Assembly (NCBI GenBank): GCA_910578335.1
Contig: CAJTPU010000013.1
Span: 51,845 to 115,844 of the forward strand
Source of the DNA: an uncultured Lachnospiraceae bacterium
GTDB lineage: Bacteria; Bacillota; Clostridia; Lachnospirales; Lachnospiraceae
Length of the DNA: 64,000 nucleotides
Reading direction: 5' to 3'
Part shown: positions 1 through 8,061 of the stretch, piece after piece
How positions within the stretch are numbered: the stretch's first letter is position 1
Layout: every line of letters starts with the position of its first letter
Translations under genes and position numbers: made by a program
The notes under the pieces: generated by a model
What the model saw: only the letters and a program-made list of their open reading frames with translations
Told to the model about the DNA's origin: nothing
Database searches by the model: none

Positions 1-136
1 CCGTACAGACAGGGCAAACGTCATTGTTGGAAGACTGCTGTCTGTGATGATGGCCGTGGGCAGAAACAGGCATAACGAAAAGGAAAGATACCATTGCTGC
101 GGTCATTGCTGCAGTAAACAATTTTTTCAGGCGCAT
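1..136 (-). CDS. Secreted protein with His-rich N-terminus (5' part only)
   Basis: The reading frame starts at an ATG at 136 on the minus strand and runs off the window edge, so only 45 residues are visible. An AAAGGAGG site lies about 8 bases upstream of the start. The protein begins with a typical signal peptide: MRLKK, then a hydrophobic stretch to about residue 24, with a likely cleavage after VSA at about residue 26. The mature protein begins HGHHH and is followed by a CPVC pair, which suggests metal binding. The family cannot be named from this fragment. The promoter at 216-251 would drive it. Function beyond export is inference. Confidence 0.75.
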   Translation of the reverse strand, partial: MRLKKLFTAAMTAAMVSFLFVMPVSAHGHHHRQQSSNNDVCPVCT

Positions 137-215
137 GGCAAAAAACCTCCTTTCTTTTCTTAAGTGGATATGCCGTTTTCCGAAAGCAAAACAGTATATC
201 CGAGTTCTGTATTGT

Positions 216-251
216 TAGGGTTAGTATATCACGCGTTTGTATTTTGGGCAA
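216..251 (-). promoter_or_regulatory. Sigma-A-type promoter for the secreted His-rich protein
   Basis: On the minus strand, TTGCCC (251-246) is followed after 17 bases by TATACT (228-223), which predicts a start near 216 and a leader of about 80 bases. A second TATACT-like box lies at 194-199 but lacks a good partner. This is motif matching only. Confidence 0.45.
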
Positions 252-286
252 GAGTGTAAAAGCTTTTCTTTCAAAATGAGCATCCA

Positions 287-1207
287 TCACATTTCGTCAA
301 ACAGCATCCAGCCTGCATTTTGGATTCTGCGGGTAATATCCTCCCATTTTTCGCGTGCCAGCCGGTAGTTTTCCGAAGCGGTATCCGTTGGAACCGGTAT
401 GGTAAATCGGATTTCCTTTTTGCCATTATAAAAAGAGAGATAGCTGGTACCGCCAATGCGCCAGACTCGGTTACCAATATAGCGGCTGCGTATTTGGCGG
501 ATAAAAGAGAACGCTTTTTGGGGATGATATCTTTTGTACCATGCGGCGGCACACTCCGCCGGCACCAGACAGCCATATTCACCCTGCGCAATCAGGGCTT
601 CATCCACAAAATAGATACTGCTTGCGGCAATGTTGCTGATGTTAGCCAGAGGAATTTCCGTAATATTTGTCTCGGCGTGTCTTCTGCCGCTGCCCTTTTT
701 GTCCGACGTACTGTAAAAGGCGTGCCATATTATGCCAATGCCGCACAAGATGAGAAGACCAAAGGCAAAGGTAAGCGCAAGATAAACATACAGCGGTGTT
801 GTAAAGTCGGAAGAACGGGAGAGCCATACGGCAAAAATCAGGAGGGCGGGAATCGGAATCAGGACGGCGCCCGCCGCACAAGAGAGAAGGCGCTTTTTTC
901 TGATTCGTCTCTTTTCCAGCTCTTTTATGGTCTGCCGCCGGCATTTTACCGCTTTCTCCATAACAAAGGAATATGCGTCGGCATAATGGAAGTGAAATTG
1001 TTTTATCTGTCGGTTATGGCAGAGTATTTCAAGGCACACGCTGCGCCCGTCCTTACGTTTTGCCTCATGTATGCGAAGCGCATAGTGCAATTCCAATTCT
1101 ATAATAAACAGCCTATTCTCATGCCTTTTGACAGTATCTCCGTAACCGGCATGGTAGAGTGCCTCCGCAAGAAAAGCATATAGTTTCTCAAAGCTGTGAA
1201 TCTCCAT
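287..1207 (-). CDS. Hypothetical two-TM membrane protein
   Basis: The protein has 306 residues if translation starts at 1207 (MEIHSFEK). A GGAG seven bases upstream supports this start; the open frame extends further upstream (to 1381) without a convincing ribosome site and across the neighbouring divergent promoter, so longer starts were not used. An N-terminal soluble part of about 100 residues ends in a very basic stretch (KELEKRRIRKKR). Two hydrophobic segments follow at roughly residues 108-128 and 138-160, and then a C-terminal soluble domain of about 140 residues, the latter resembling PH-like or YcxB-like tails. I do not recognise a family with certainty. It is transcribed divergently from ispE. 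Confidence 0.7.
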   Translation of the reverse strand: MEIHSFEKLYAFLAEALYHAGYGDTVKRHENRLFIIELELHYALRIHEAKRKDGRSVCLEILCHNRQIKQFHFHYADAYSFVMEKAVKCRRQTIKELEKRRIRKKRLLSCAAGAVLIPIPALLIFAVWLSRSSDFTTPLYVYLALTFAFGLLILCGIGIIWHAFYSTSDKKGSGRRHAETNITEIPLANISNIAASSIYFVDEALIAQGEYGCLVPAECAAAWYKRYHPQKAFSFIRQIRSRYIGNRVWRIGGTSYLSFYNGKKEIRFTIPVPTDTASENYRLAREKWEDITRRIQNAGWMLFDEM

Positions 1208-1323
1208 TTTCAGGCTCCATTTCTGCGTTGTTTTTGCTTCAACCCTGTTGAAGCTGTGCATGACTCTTATTTTAACATAACTGCAATTGCAATGCCAAGA
1301 GATTCGCACAGAAAGGTTACTGC

Positions 1324-1395
1324 TTGACGAAAAAATGCTGATTGTATATAATAAAATACAATCCTTGTATACAATAAACAAGGGAGGTGTACAAT
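1324..1395 (+). promoter_or_regulatory. ispE-gntR promoter with GntR-type operators
   Basis: A near-consensus promoter is present: TTGACG (1324-1329), 17 bases, TATAAT (1347-1352). The -10 box sits inside an inverted repeat, ATTGTAT (1341-1347) and ATACAAT (1356-1362). A perfect palindrome TTGTATACAA follows at 1365-1374, and a further half site TACAAT at 1390-1395 overlaps the spacer before the ispE start. TTGTATACAA-like palindromes are typical operators of FadR-subfamily GntR regulators, and such a regulator is encoded as the second gene of this transcript. Autoregulation is inferred. Confidence 0.65.
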
Positions 1396-1398
1396 AAG

Positions 1399-2268
1399 AT
1401 GGAATCTATAGAGCTTGCAGCATATGCAAAAATAAATTTGGGACTGGATGTGGTGCGGCGGCTGGAAAACGGCTATCATGAAGTAAAAATGGTTATGCAG
1501 ACAATCGGGCTTCATGATACTTTGCGGCTGGAAAAGAAGAAGGAAGGCATCGCGCTTTTTGCGGACAGCAGTGAAGCGCCGGCTGACGAGAATAACCTTG
1601 CCTATAAAGCGGCGCATCTGCTAAAGGAGCACTGCGGCGTGACGGAAGGGCTTGCGATTCATCTGCAGAAGCGGATACCTGTGGCGGCGGGCATGGCGGG
1701 CGGCAGCACGGATGCAGCGGCGGTGCTAAAGGGTATGAACAGGCTGTTTTCACTCGGGCTCTCAGAAGAGGAGCTCTGCAGTATTGGTGTGCGTCTGGGA
1801 GCCGATGTACCTTACTGTATTATAGGAGGAACCGCGCTGGCGGAGGGCATCGGCGAAAAGCTGACGGCGCTTCCCGATGCGCCGGACAGTATCGTTTTGG
1901 TGGCAAAGCCGCCGGTCAGCGTCTCCACCAGATATGTATATGAAGCATTAAAACTGTCTGAAATAAAAAAGCATCCGGATATTGACGGCATGGTAAACGC
2001 GGTCAGGGAAGGAAGCCTTGCAGGGATTGTCGCCCGTATGGAAAATGTGCTGGAAAGCGTAACGGAGAAGGAGTATTCCGTTATCACGAGGATAAAGCAT
2101 TTTATGGAAGAAAACGGCGCAAAGAAAGCGCTGATGAGCGGCAGCGGTCCCACGGTATTTGGTATATATGAAAATAGGGAAGCAGCAGAAAAGGCAGCAG
2201 AAAAGCTCCTTGTGAAGGAGCCTTGTGCGCAGACTGCCATAACGGCGTTTCAGAGAAAGGAGTGGTAA
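1399..2268 (+). CDS. ispE: 4-diphosphocytidyl-2-C-methyl-D-erythritol kinase
   Basis: This 289-residue GHMP kinase phosphorylates the 2-hydroxyl of CDP-ME in the cytoplasmic MEP pathway to isoprenoid precursors. Diagnostic motifs are the N-terminal AYAKINLGLDV with the catalytic lysine, the ATP-binding glycine loop PVAAGMAGGSTDAA at about residues 94-107, and the C-terminal MSGSGPTVFG loop at about 237-246. The length is normal for IspE. Start choice: GTG at 1387 overlaps the ribosome site, whereas ATG at 1399 lies 9 bases after AGGGAGGTG, so 1399 is preferred. It is followed after two bases by a GntR regulator, a pairing seen in related clostridia, and both are controlled by the operator cluster upstream. 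Confidence 0.95.
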   Translation: MESIELAAYAKINLGLDVVRRLENGYHEVKMVMQTIGLHDTLRLEKKKEGIALFADSSEAPADENNLAYKAAHLLKEHCGVTEGLAIHLQKRIPVAAGMAGGSTDAAAVLKGMNRLFSLGLSEEELCSIGVRLGADVPYCIIGGTALAEGIGEKLTALPDAPDSIVLVAKPPVSVSTRYVYEALKLSEIKKHPDIDGMVNAVREGSLAGIVARMENVLESVTEKEYSVITRIKHFMEENGAKKALMSGSGPTVFGIYENREAAEKAAEKLLVKEPCAQTAITAFQRKEW

Positions 2269-2270
2269 GG

Positions 2271-2972
2271 GTGCAGGATAATTTGCAAGTCAGTATGGAT
2301 GAATTTCTGCCTTTGCGCGACGTAGTTTTTAATACGCTGCGGCGGGCAATTCTCACGGGAGAATTGAAACCGGGCGAGCGGCTGATGGAAATTCATCTTG
2401 CCAACCGTCTGGGAGTAAGCCGGACGCCGATTCGGGAAGCGATACGAAAGCTGGAACTGGAAGGTCTTGTCACCATGATACCCAGACGGGGCGCAGAGGT
2501 GGCGCAGATAACGGAAAAGAGCCTGCAGGACGTGCTGGAGGTCAGGCGCGCCCTTGACGCGCTTTCCGTAGAGCTTGCCTGCGACCGGATAAGCGAAGAT
2601 GCGCTGGCAGCCCTTGGCAGCGCCTGTGAAGCGTTTGCAATGGCGACCAAAACAAAGGATACCAAAAAAATGGCGGAGGCAGATGTGGCGCTGCATGATA
2701 TTATTGTGCAGGCGGCGGACAACAGCCGTCTGGTGTCCCTTGTCAACAATCTTTCTGAACAAATGTATCGTTACCGGTTTGAGTATTTGAAGGATGCGAG
2801 CGCCCATGAGCAGTTGATAGAGGAGCACCGTATTATTTATGAGAGCATTCGGAAAAAAGAAAGAAAAACAGCGGCGGAAACTGCAAAGCTTCATATTGAC
2901 AATCAGGAACAGTCTATTATGAAGCAGCTCCGTCTGGAAAAGGATAAGAATCTGACGAAGCATTCCCTCTAG
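2271..2972 (+). CDS. GntR-family (FadR-type) transcription regulator
   Basis: The protein has 233 residues from a GTG start at 2271, two bases after the ispE stop, with AGGAG at 2258-2262. The winged-helix domain occupies about residues 10-75 (LANRLGVSRTPIREAIRKLE is the recognition region). A FCD-type all-helical ligand domain follows, with conserved histidines and acidic residues (EVRRALD, LHDIIV, EHRIIYESI) that usually bind a metal and an organic acid. The ligand is unknown. Translational coupling to ispE and TTGTATACAA palindromes in the shared promoter suggest it controls its own operon. Longer in-frame starts inside ispE lack a ribosome site. Confidence 0.9.
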   Translation: MQDNLQVSMDEFLPLRDVVFNTLRRAILTGELKPGERLMEIHLANRLGVSRTPIREAIRKLELEGLVTMIPRRGAEVAQITEKSLQDVLEVRRALDALSVELACDRISEDALAALGSACEAFAMATKTKDTKKMAEADVALHDIIVQAADNSRLVSLVNNLSEQMYRYRFEYLKDASAHEQLIEEHRIIYESIRKKERKTAAETAKLHIDNQEQSIMKQLRLEKDKNLTKHSL

Positions 2973-3126
2973 CAAGTCCATTTTCGCAAAAAGTGTATAA
3001 AGTTTCTCCGTAAGGCAAAACTTCTATCAGGAAGCGAAATATGTGTTGCTGTGGACATTAGGCGGCAGCGCTTCAAAAGTGAAGTGAAAACGCTTTGATG
3101 TGCCGAGCGCACGGATAGGAGCAAGA

Positions 3127-3384
3127 ATGAAAGAGAAAATATGCTTTTTGTGGAAAAGAAGTCTGGCTATACTGGCAGCGCTGGGATTTTTCGGGCTGCT
3201 TTATCCGGAATTCTGTATTTTTGACGATACCTGCCGGGTTGTATATGAGACGGAGGACGGCGGGGAGGAGATGCCACAGGGCAGCGAGCTGTATTACAGC
3301 CTCTTGTCAGCGAAGCCGGAAGAGATTAAAATAAAGAGCGGATTGTTGGAATGGCTGAGCCGTTACTTTAATAAAATGGAATGA
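3127..3384 (+). CDS. Small single-TM protein preceding murI
   Basis: The protein has 85 residues and starts at ATG 3127, with AGGAG five bases upstream; the in-frame ATG at 3100 lies inside a hairpin and has no ribosome site. Residues about 9-24 form one hydrophobic segment (LAILAALGFFGLLY). A soluble tail follows containing CIFDDTC, an acidic patch and the ending LSRYFNKME. It has the look of a small exported or membrane-anchored protein. I recognise no named family. Its stop lies in the same transcript as murI, and a short hairpin separates the two. Confidence 0.6.
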   Translation: MKEKICFLWKRSLAILAALGFFGLLYPEFCIFDDTCRVVYETEDGGEEMPQGSELYYSLLSAKPEEIKIKSGLLEWLSRYFNKME

Positions 3385-3390
3385 AGTTGA

Positions 3391-3406
3391 GTCCGCCAAA
3401 GCGGAC
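3391..3406 (+). repeat. Intercistronic hairpin repeat, copy A
   Basis: A perfect 6-bp stem GTCCGC/GCGGAC with a 4-base loop (CAAA) lies between the small TM gene and murI. The same element with flanks (GAGTCCGCCnAAGCGGACATG and then GTATAA) recurs at 39,412-39,435, which makes it a dispersed repeat and not a private hairpin. Confidence 0.7.
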
Positions 3407-3422
3407 ATGGGGTATAAAAATA

Positions 3423-4265
3423 ATGAGTGTAAAAACAGAAAATACGGCGCCAGCGGAAGCGCCAATCGGTGTGTTTGATTCCGGTATCGGCGGGTTGACG
3501 GTGGTGAGGGAAATTATGCGTCAGATTCCCAACGAGAGCATCGTTTACTTCGGGGATACGGCAAGGCTGCCTTACGGCAGCAAGTCAAAGGAAACCGTGA
3601 CGAGGTATTCAAAACAAATTGTCCGTTTTTTAAAGACGCATCGTGTCAAGACAATCGTGGCAGCGTGCAATACGGTGAGCGCTTATGCGCTGGATGATTT
3701 GGAGCGGGAGTGTGATATTCCGATTATCGGTGTGGTAAAGCCCGGCGCCAAAGTGGCTGCGGCTACCACCCGCAACAAAAAAATAGGAGTTATCGCGACA
3801 GAAGCGACCATCGGAAGCGGTATTTATAATCGTTACATAGAAGAACTGAACCATGGTGTTACCATATGGGAAAAGGCATGTCCTCTCTTTGTGCCGCTGG
3901 TGGAGGAGGGGCTTTTGGAGGACCCTGTCACGGACGAGATTGCACGGCGCTATCTGACGGAGCTGATTGATTTGGATATCGACACATTGATTTTGGGCTG
4001 CACCCATTATCCGCTGATTCGCTCCACGCTGGGAAAGATTATGGGGGAGAGCGTGACGTTAGTCAATCCCGCCTATGAGACGGCGAGAGAATTGAAAGGG
4101 TTGCTGGAGGAAAAGGAGCTGTTAAATAAAGAGACGCCGAAGCTTGGCAGCAACCGCTATCAGTTTTATGTAAGCGACACCACGGAAAAATTTATCCGAT
4201 TTGCCAATTCCATTATCAAATATGGTATTTTATCTGCGAAACAGGTAAATATTGAAGAATATTAA
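3423..4265 (+). CDS. murI: Glutamate racemase
   Basis: The protein has 280 residues and interconverts L- and D-glutamate to supply D-Glu for peptidoglycan. The substrate loop GVFDSGIGGLTV is near the N-terminus. The two catalytic cysteines are C82 (VAACNTVSAY) and C193 (LGCTHYPLI), and the phosphate-free PYGSK loop is intact. Start: ATG at 3423 is preceded by GGGG 11-14 bases upstream. The alternative ATG at 3381 overlaps the preceding stop and would place the dispersed hairpin inside the coding region, adding a non-conserved tail, so 3423 is preferred. DUF1934 follows 17 bases downstream. Confidence 0.93.
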   Translation: MSVKTENTAPAEAPIGVFDSGIGGLTVVREIMRQIPNESIVYFGDTARLPYGSKSKETVTRYSKQIVRFLKTHRVKTIVAACNTVSAYALDDLERECDIPIIGVVKPGAKVAAATTRNKKIGVIATEATIGSGIYNRYIEELNHGVTIWEKACPLFVPLVEEGLLEDPVTDEIARRYLTELIDLDIDTLILGCTHYPLIRSTLGKIMGESVTLVNPAYETARELKGLLEEKELLNKETPKLGSNRYQFYVSDTTEKFIRFANSIIKYGILSAKQVNIEEY

Positions 4266-4282
4266 ACGGGGATTATTTTGCT

Positions 4283-4729
4283 ATGACGAAAGATGTTTTG
4301 CTTGCCATAAAGGGCATACAGTTTGACGCAACGGAAGCGGAGAGCAATGTGCAGACGATTACGGTGGCGGAATACTATGAAAAAAACAGCAACAGATACG
4401 TGATTTTTGAAGAATCAGCAGAAGGAACTGACGAAAAGACAAAAAATATTATTAAGTTTAAGGACAATATGCTGGAGCTCACCAAGAGGGGCTTTGTCAA
4501 TGTGCATATGCTTTTTGAAGAAAATAAAAAGAGCCTGACAAATTATGCCACGCCCTTTGGAGACGTATTGATAGGCATCGATGCGAAAAAAATAACGCTC
4601 ACGGAAGAAGAGCATAAAATCCGCATCGATATCGACTATGCGCTGGAAGCAAATTATGAATTTCTGGCGGACTGCAAAATCAACGTGGAAATATCAGAAA
4701 AGAGGCAGCCGGGGGCATGCCTCTCATAA
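4283..4729 (+). CDS. DUF1934 (YwiB-like) beta-barrel protein
   Basis: This 148-residue protein matches the DUF1934/YwiB family in length and pattern: an N-terminal strand VLLAIKGIQFD, central IIKFKDNMLELTKRG, and C-terminal RIDIDYALEANYEFL. The family adopts a lipocalin-like barrel; its biochemical role is not established. It sits 17 bases after murI and probably shares its transcript, which is a common association in Firmicutes. No signal peptide is visible. Confidence 0.85.
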   Translation: MTKDVLLAIKGIQFDATEAESNVQTITVAEYYEKNSNRYVIFEESAEGTDEKTKNIIKFKDNMLELTKRGFVNVHMLFEENKKSLTNYATPFGDVLIGIDAKKITLTEEEHKIRIDIDYALEANYEFLADCKINVEISEKRQPGACLS

Positions 4730-4745
4730 ATGCAGTTTATCATAT

Positions 4746-5222
4746 TTATTTGATGGGCTTTGCGCCGGCTTTTTCCTGCGCTTTTTCCAGAGTGCGCCTA
4801 AACCAGCCCTTTTTCTTTGCAGGCGCCGCCTGCGCTTTGCCGTGGAGTCCCTTGACGCCAAGTATGTAGATGCCGCTTACGGTAGCCTTGACTTCTTTTT
4901 TGACAGGGATGCTGTCAAAGATTTTTTCATCACTGACAAGGGATACAATCTGCGGACCGACCTTCGCCTTGACGATGGGAAGCTTGGAGCCGCGCATCAG
5001 CTTTGGCGTCTGGTCGATGACAATCTGGGGAAGTCCGGAATCCTTCATCTTCATCCGCTTTTTGTCGATGATAAGCATGGAAACGGTCTGCTTGTTTTCT
5101 TCCATCAGAGCCTGCTGCTCGTTCTGCTTTTTCTGCGCCTTTTTTCCCAAAAAATATAATACTGCCAGAATGGCGGTAATGACTACGATGACTACAATGG
5201 TTATAATCCAGCCTGTGCTCAC
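4746..5222 (-). CDS. Conserved single-pass membrane protein
   Basis: The protein has 158 residues with a GTG start at 5222, which lies 6 bases downstream of AGGAGG; the open frame continues upstream to 5399 but without a ribosome site. Residues about 5-25 (IITIVVIVVITAILAVLYFLG) form a single membrane anchor, followed by a basic linker (KKAQKKQNEQQ). The cytoplasmic domain of about 110 residues contains KKRMKMKDSGLPQIVIDQTP and VGPQIVSLVSDEKIFD, and it ends in a basic helix. I recognise the look of a conserved clostridial protein but no function. It converges on the DUF1934 gene and is divergent from cls. Confidence 0.75.
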   Translation of the reverse strand: MSTGWIITIVVIVVITAILAVLYFLGKKAQKKQNEQQALMEENKQTVSMLIIDKKRMKMKDSGLPQIVIDQTPKLMRGSKLPIVKAKVGPQIVSLVSDEKIFDSIPVKKEVKATVSGIYILGVKGLHGKAQAAPAKKKGWFRRTLEKAQEKAGAKPIK

Positions 5223-5397
5223 AAGACACCTCCTAAATTTAGTATGCACAAAATATTGTAGCATTGTTTGGAATATTAGGCAATACGCTTTTGGGGGTAT
5301 TTTTTCCGGCGGCATTGTGGTATGATGATACAGACATTCTTTGCCGTAAGGAGCAGGTTTTGCTGCAAGGCGCGGCAGGAAGGATAGGGAGGCTTTC

Positions 5398-6870
5398 ATG
5401 CAGCAGGTATGGGATATTACCGTAACGGTGGTACGGTTTATATTCGGACATTTGGTATTTTTTAATTTAATATTTGCGGTGATTATCGTATTTTTTCAGC
5501 GCAGGGACCCCAAAACGGTCTGGACGTGGCTGATGCTTTTGTACTTTATCCCGATTCTGGGCTTTATTTTTTATCTGTTTCTGGGGACAGATATGCACAA
5601 AAGAAAAATGTTCAAGGTCAAGGAGATAGAGGACAAGCTGAACGAGGCAATCCGCCAGCAGGAGCTGAAGCTGCAGAGCAACGAGCTGCAGGAGCACACG
5701 CCTGATATAGAGGGATTTTCCGATTTGGTGATGTTTAACTTAAGCACCACGGGAGCCATGCTGTCGGACACCAATGATATTGATATCTTTACGGACGGCA
5801 ATGTAAAGTTCGAAGCGCTGCTTGCGGATTTGCGGCAGGCGAAGGAATTTATCCATATACAGTATTATATTATAAAAAATGATGTGCTCTTTAACCGCAT
5901 CAGGGAAGTACTGGAAGAGAAGGCGGCGCAGGGAGTGGAGGTCAGGGTGTTGTTTGACGCGATGGGCTGCCGCTCCGTGCGGAAAAGCTACTGGAGGAAG
6001 CTGAACGCAAAGGGCATCAAGACGGCGGAATTTTTTCCAATCCTGCTGCGCCGCCTGCATTTGCGTATCAATTACCGCAACCATAGGAAAATTGTGGTGA
6101 TTGACAATAAAGTGGGTTATGTGGGAGGCTTCAACATAGGGAAGGAATATATCGGGCTGGACAAAAAATTCGGCTATTGGCGGGATACCCATCTGCGCAT
6201 TAGGGGCGAAGCGGTACAAGGGCTGGAGCTTCGGTTTTTGCTGGACTGGAATTATGCGGCGGAGGAAAACCTGTTTACCGAACCAAAGTACATGGAGGGA
6301 ATTGAAGCGGGCAGCAGGGACGGCTGCGGGGTGCAGATTATCTACAGTGGACCGGATACCTCGCTGCAGCCTGTGCGGGACAATTATGTGCGCCTCATCA
6401 ACAAGGCACAGAAGCGGATTTATATCCAGACGCCTTACTTTATACCGGACGAGGCGATGTACACGGCGCTGATGATAGCGATACATTCCGGAGTGGAGGT
6501 CAACCTGATGATTCCCTGCAAGCCGGACCATCCCTTTGTATACTGGGCGACCTATTCCTATATGGGCGAGCTGGTTATGGCGGGCGCCAAATGCTATATT
6601 TACAACAACGGATTCCTGCACACAAAAGCGATTGTGGTGGACGAAAAGGTATTTTGCTGCGGCACTGCCAATATGGACATCCGAAGCTTTGCCTTAAACT
6701 TCGAGGTCAATGCAGTGGTTTACGACGAGGCAAAGGCGAGGGAGATGACGGACTGTTTTGCCAGGGATTTGGAGCATTGTACGTTGGTGACAAAGGATAT
6801 GTACGCGAGCCGTTCGCTTCCCGTGCGGTTGAAGGAGCAGGTAAGCAGGCTGATGTCTCCGCTTTTGTAA
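5398..6870 (+). CDS. cls: Cardiolipin synthase (phospholipase D superfamily)
   Basis: This 490-residue membrane enzyme condenses two phosphatidylglycerol molecules into cardiolipin and glycerol. Two N-terminal membrane segments (about residues 8-32 and 40-62) are followed by two PLD domains. Each carries an HKD motif, NHRKIVVIDNKVGYVGG at about residue 228 and LHTKAIVVDEKVFCCGT at about 407, with the paired downstream GGFN and GTANMD glycine/asparagine residues. The length and architecture match bacterial ClsA-type enzymes. The start is fixed by GGGAGG 6 bases upstream. The foldase-asnS genes follow 86 bases later. Confidence 0.95.
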   Translation: MQQVWDITVTVVRFIFGHLVFFNLIFAVIIVFFQRRDPKTVWTWLMLLYFIPILGFIFYLFLGTDMHKRKMFKVKEIEDKLNEAIRQQELKLQSNELQEHTPDIEGFSDLVMFNLSTTGAMLSDTNDIDIFTDGNVKFEALLADLRQAKEFIHIQYYIIKNDVLFNRIREVLEEKAAQGVEVRVLFDAMGCRSVRKSYWRKLNAKGIKTAEFFPILLRRLHLRINYRNHRKIVVIDNKVGYVGGFNIGKEYIGLDKKFGYWRDTHLRIRGEAVQGLELRFLLDWNYAAEENLFTEPKYMEGIEAGSRDGCGVQIIYSGPDTSLQPVRDNYVRLINKAQKRIYIQTPYFIPDEAMYTALMIAIHSGVEVNLMIPCKPDHPFVYWATYSYMGELVMAGAKCYIYNNGFLHTKAIVVDEKVFCCGTANMDIRSFALNFEVNAVVYDEAKAREMTDCFARDLEHCTLVTKDMYASRSLPVRLKEQVSRLMSPLL

Positions 6871-6956
6871 AAAGGACTTTTAAGAGAAGCGGATTTATGG
6901 TATAAAGGATATAGCCGGTGTCGTGGAAGGCGGCATGGCAGGAAGGTTGAATCAGA

Positions 6957-8030
6957 ATGAAAATAAAAAGAACAGTAGCGTTGTTGCCGCTTTTGCTGGC
7001 GGCTGCCGTGCTTGCGGGCTGCGGAGACAGCAAAAGCAAAAATTTGACAGATATTAAAGTGGAAAAGTATCTGAGCTGGAGCGCGGCATATACGGGGCTT
7101 TCCCTGACAGTGGCGCCGAGAACGGAAGTGACGGACGAACTGGTTGAGCAGACCCTTGTGGCGAGTCTGTCCGGCTATGTGACGGCGGAAAACGGCATCA
7201 AGGACCGCGCTGCCGAGCTGGGAGATACGGTTAATATTGACTATTCGGGAAAAAAGGATGATGTTGCATTTGAGGGCGGAACCGCCGCAAATCAGAGTCT
7301 GACCCTTGGCTCGGGCGGTTTTATCCCGGGCTTTGAAGATGGGCTGGTAGGCGTAAAGCCCGGAGAAACGGTGGATTTGGAGCTTAGCTTTCCGGAAGAT
7401 TACCGAAATAATGAGCTTGCGGGACAGGCGGTTGTATTTACGGTGACGGTCAACTATATTTATCCGGCATCGGCGGATGAAATTCCGGATGAGGTGGTTT
7501 CGGCTTACACGAACGGAGAATATGCAACGATGGAGGATTTTAAAGGATACTGCCGGGAATATCTGGAGTCTAATGCGGATTACCGGTATGATTCGGAAAA
7601 GGAAACGGCAGTGATTCGGGCGCTGGAAGCCATTGTGACTTGTGAAAAAGCGCCGGAAGCACTGGTGGAAAAATATGCGGCAAATGTGGAAGCATCCCTT
7701 GCGCGTCAGGCAGCGCAGTATAATGTGGACGTGGAGACTCTCTGCACTTATTATTACAGGACGGATTCCGCTTCCTACATTGCACAAATGTCGGAGGCAA
7801 GTGCGAGACAGGGGATGATGTTCCAGTATATTGCCAACAAAGAGGGCTTAAACGTATCGGATGAGGAGCTGGACGAATCCTTGGCGGCGTTTGTGGAGGA
7901 AAATAAGCTGGAATCCGTGGAGGCGCTTTTGGCGGACACGGACAAGGAAGAATTCAGGGAATACTTTATGTTTAAAAAGGTTGTGGATTTTGTGTTTGAC
8001 AATGCACAGGTAACAGAAAGCGGACAATAA
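6957..8030 (+). CDS. Trigger-factor-like FKBP lipoprotein foldase
   Basis: This 357-residue lipoprotein has lipobox LAGC with the modified cysteine at residue 22. An FKBP-type peptidyl-prolyl isomerase domain occupies about residues 75-165 (GDTVNIDYSG, FIPGFEDGLVGVKPGETVDLELSFPED). A helical C-terminal region of about 190 residues resembles the trigger factor C-domain. The ribosome-binding N-terminal domain of cytoplasmic trigger factor is missing and a lipid anchor replaces it. The likely role is folding of secreted proteins at the outer face of the membrane. This is an extracytoplasmic counterpart to PrsA, known in Lachnospiraceae. It sits 31 bases before asnS. Confidence 0.85.
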   Translation: MKIKRTVALLPLLLAAAVLAGCGDSKSKNLTDIKVEKYLSWSAAYTGLSLTVAPRTEVTDELVEQTLVASLSGYVTAENGIKDRAAELGDTVNIDYSGKKDDVAFEGGTAANQSLTLGSGGFIPGFEDGLVGVKPGETVDLELSFPEDYRNNELAGQAVVFTVTVNYIYPASADEIPDEVVSAYTNGEYATMEDFKGYCREYLESNADYRYDSEKETAVIRALEAIVTCEKAPEALVEKYAANVEASLARQAAQYNVDVETLCTYYYRTDSASYIAQMSEASARQGMMFQYIANKEGLNVSDEELDESLAAFVEENKLESVEALLADTDKEEFREYFMFKKVVDFVFDNAQVTESGQ

Positions 8031-8061
8031 AAAGAACTTTTGGTTTGCAGGAGGTATGAAA

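Noticed and set aside
320..1183. 287-codon open frame on the plus strand
   Set aside because: It is antisense to the better supported membrane protein gene at 287-1207, has no ribosome site, and reads as Cys/Arg-rich shadow sequence.
3381..3423. Earlier ATG for murI overlapping the previous stop
   Set aside because: It would put the dispersed GTCCGC/GCGGAC hairpin into the coding sequence and add a tail not typical of glutamate racemases.
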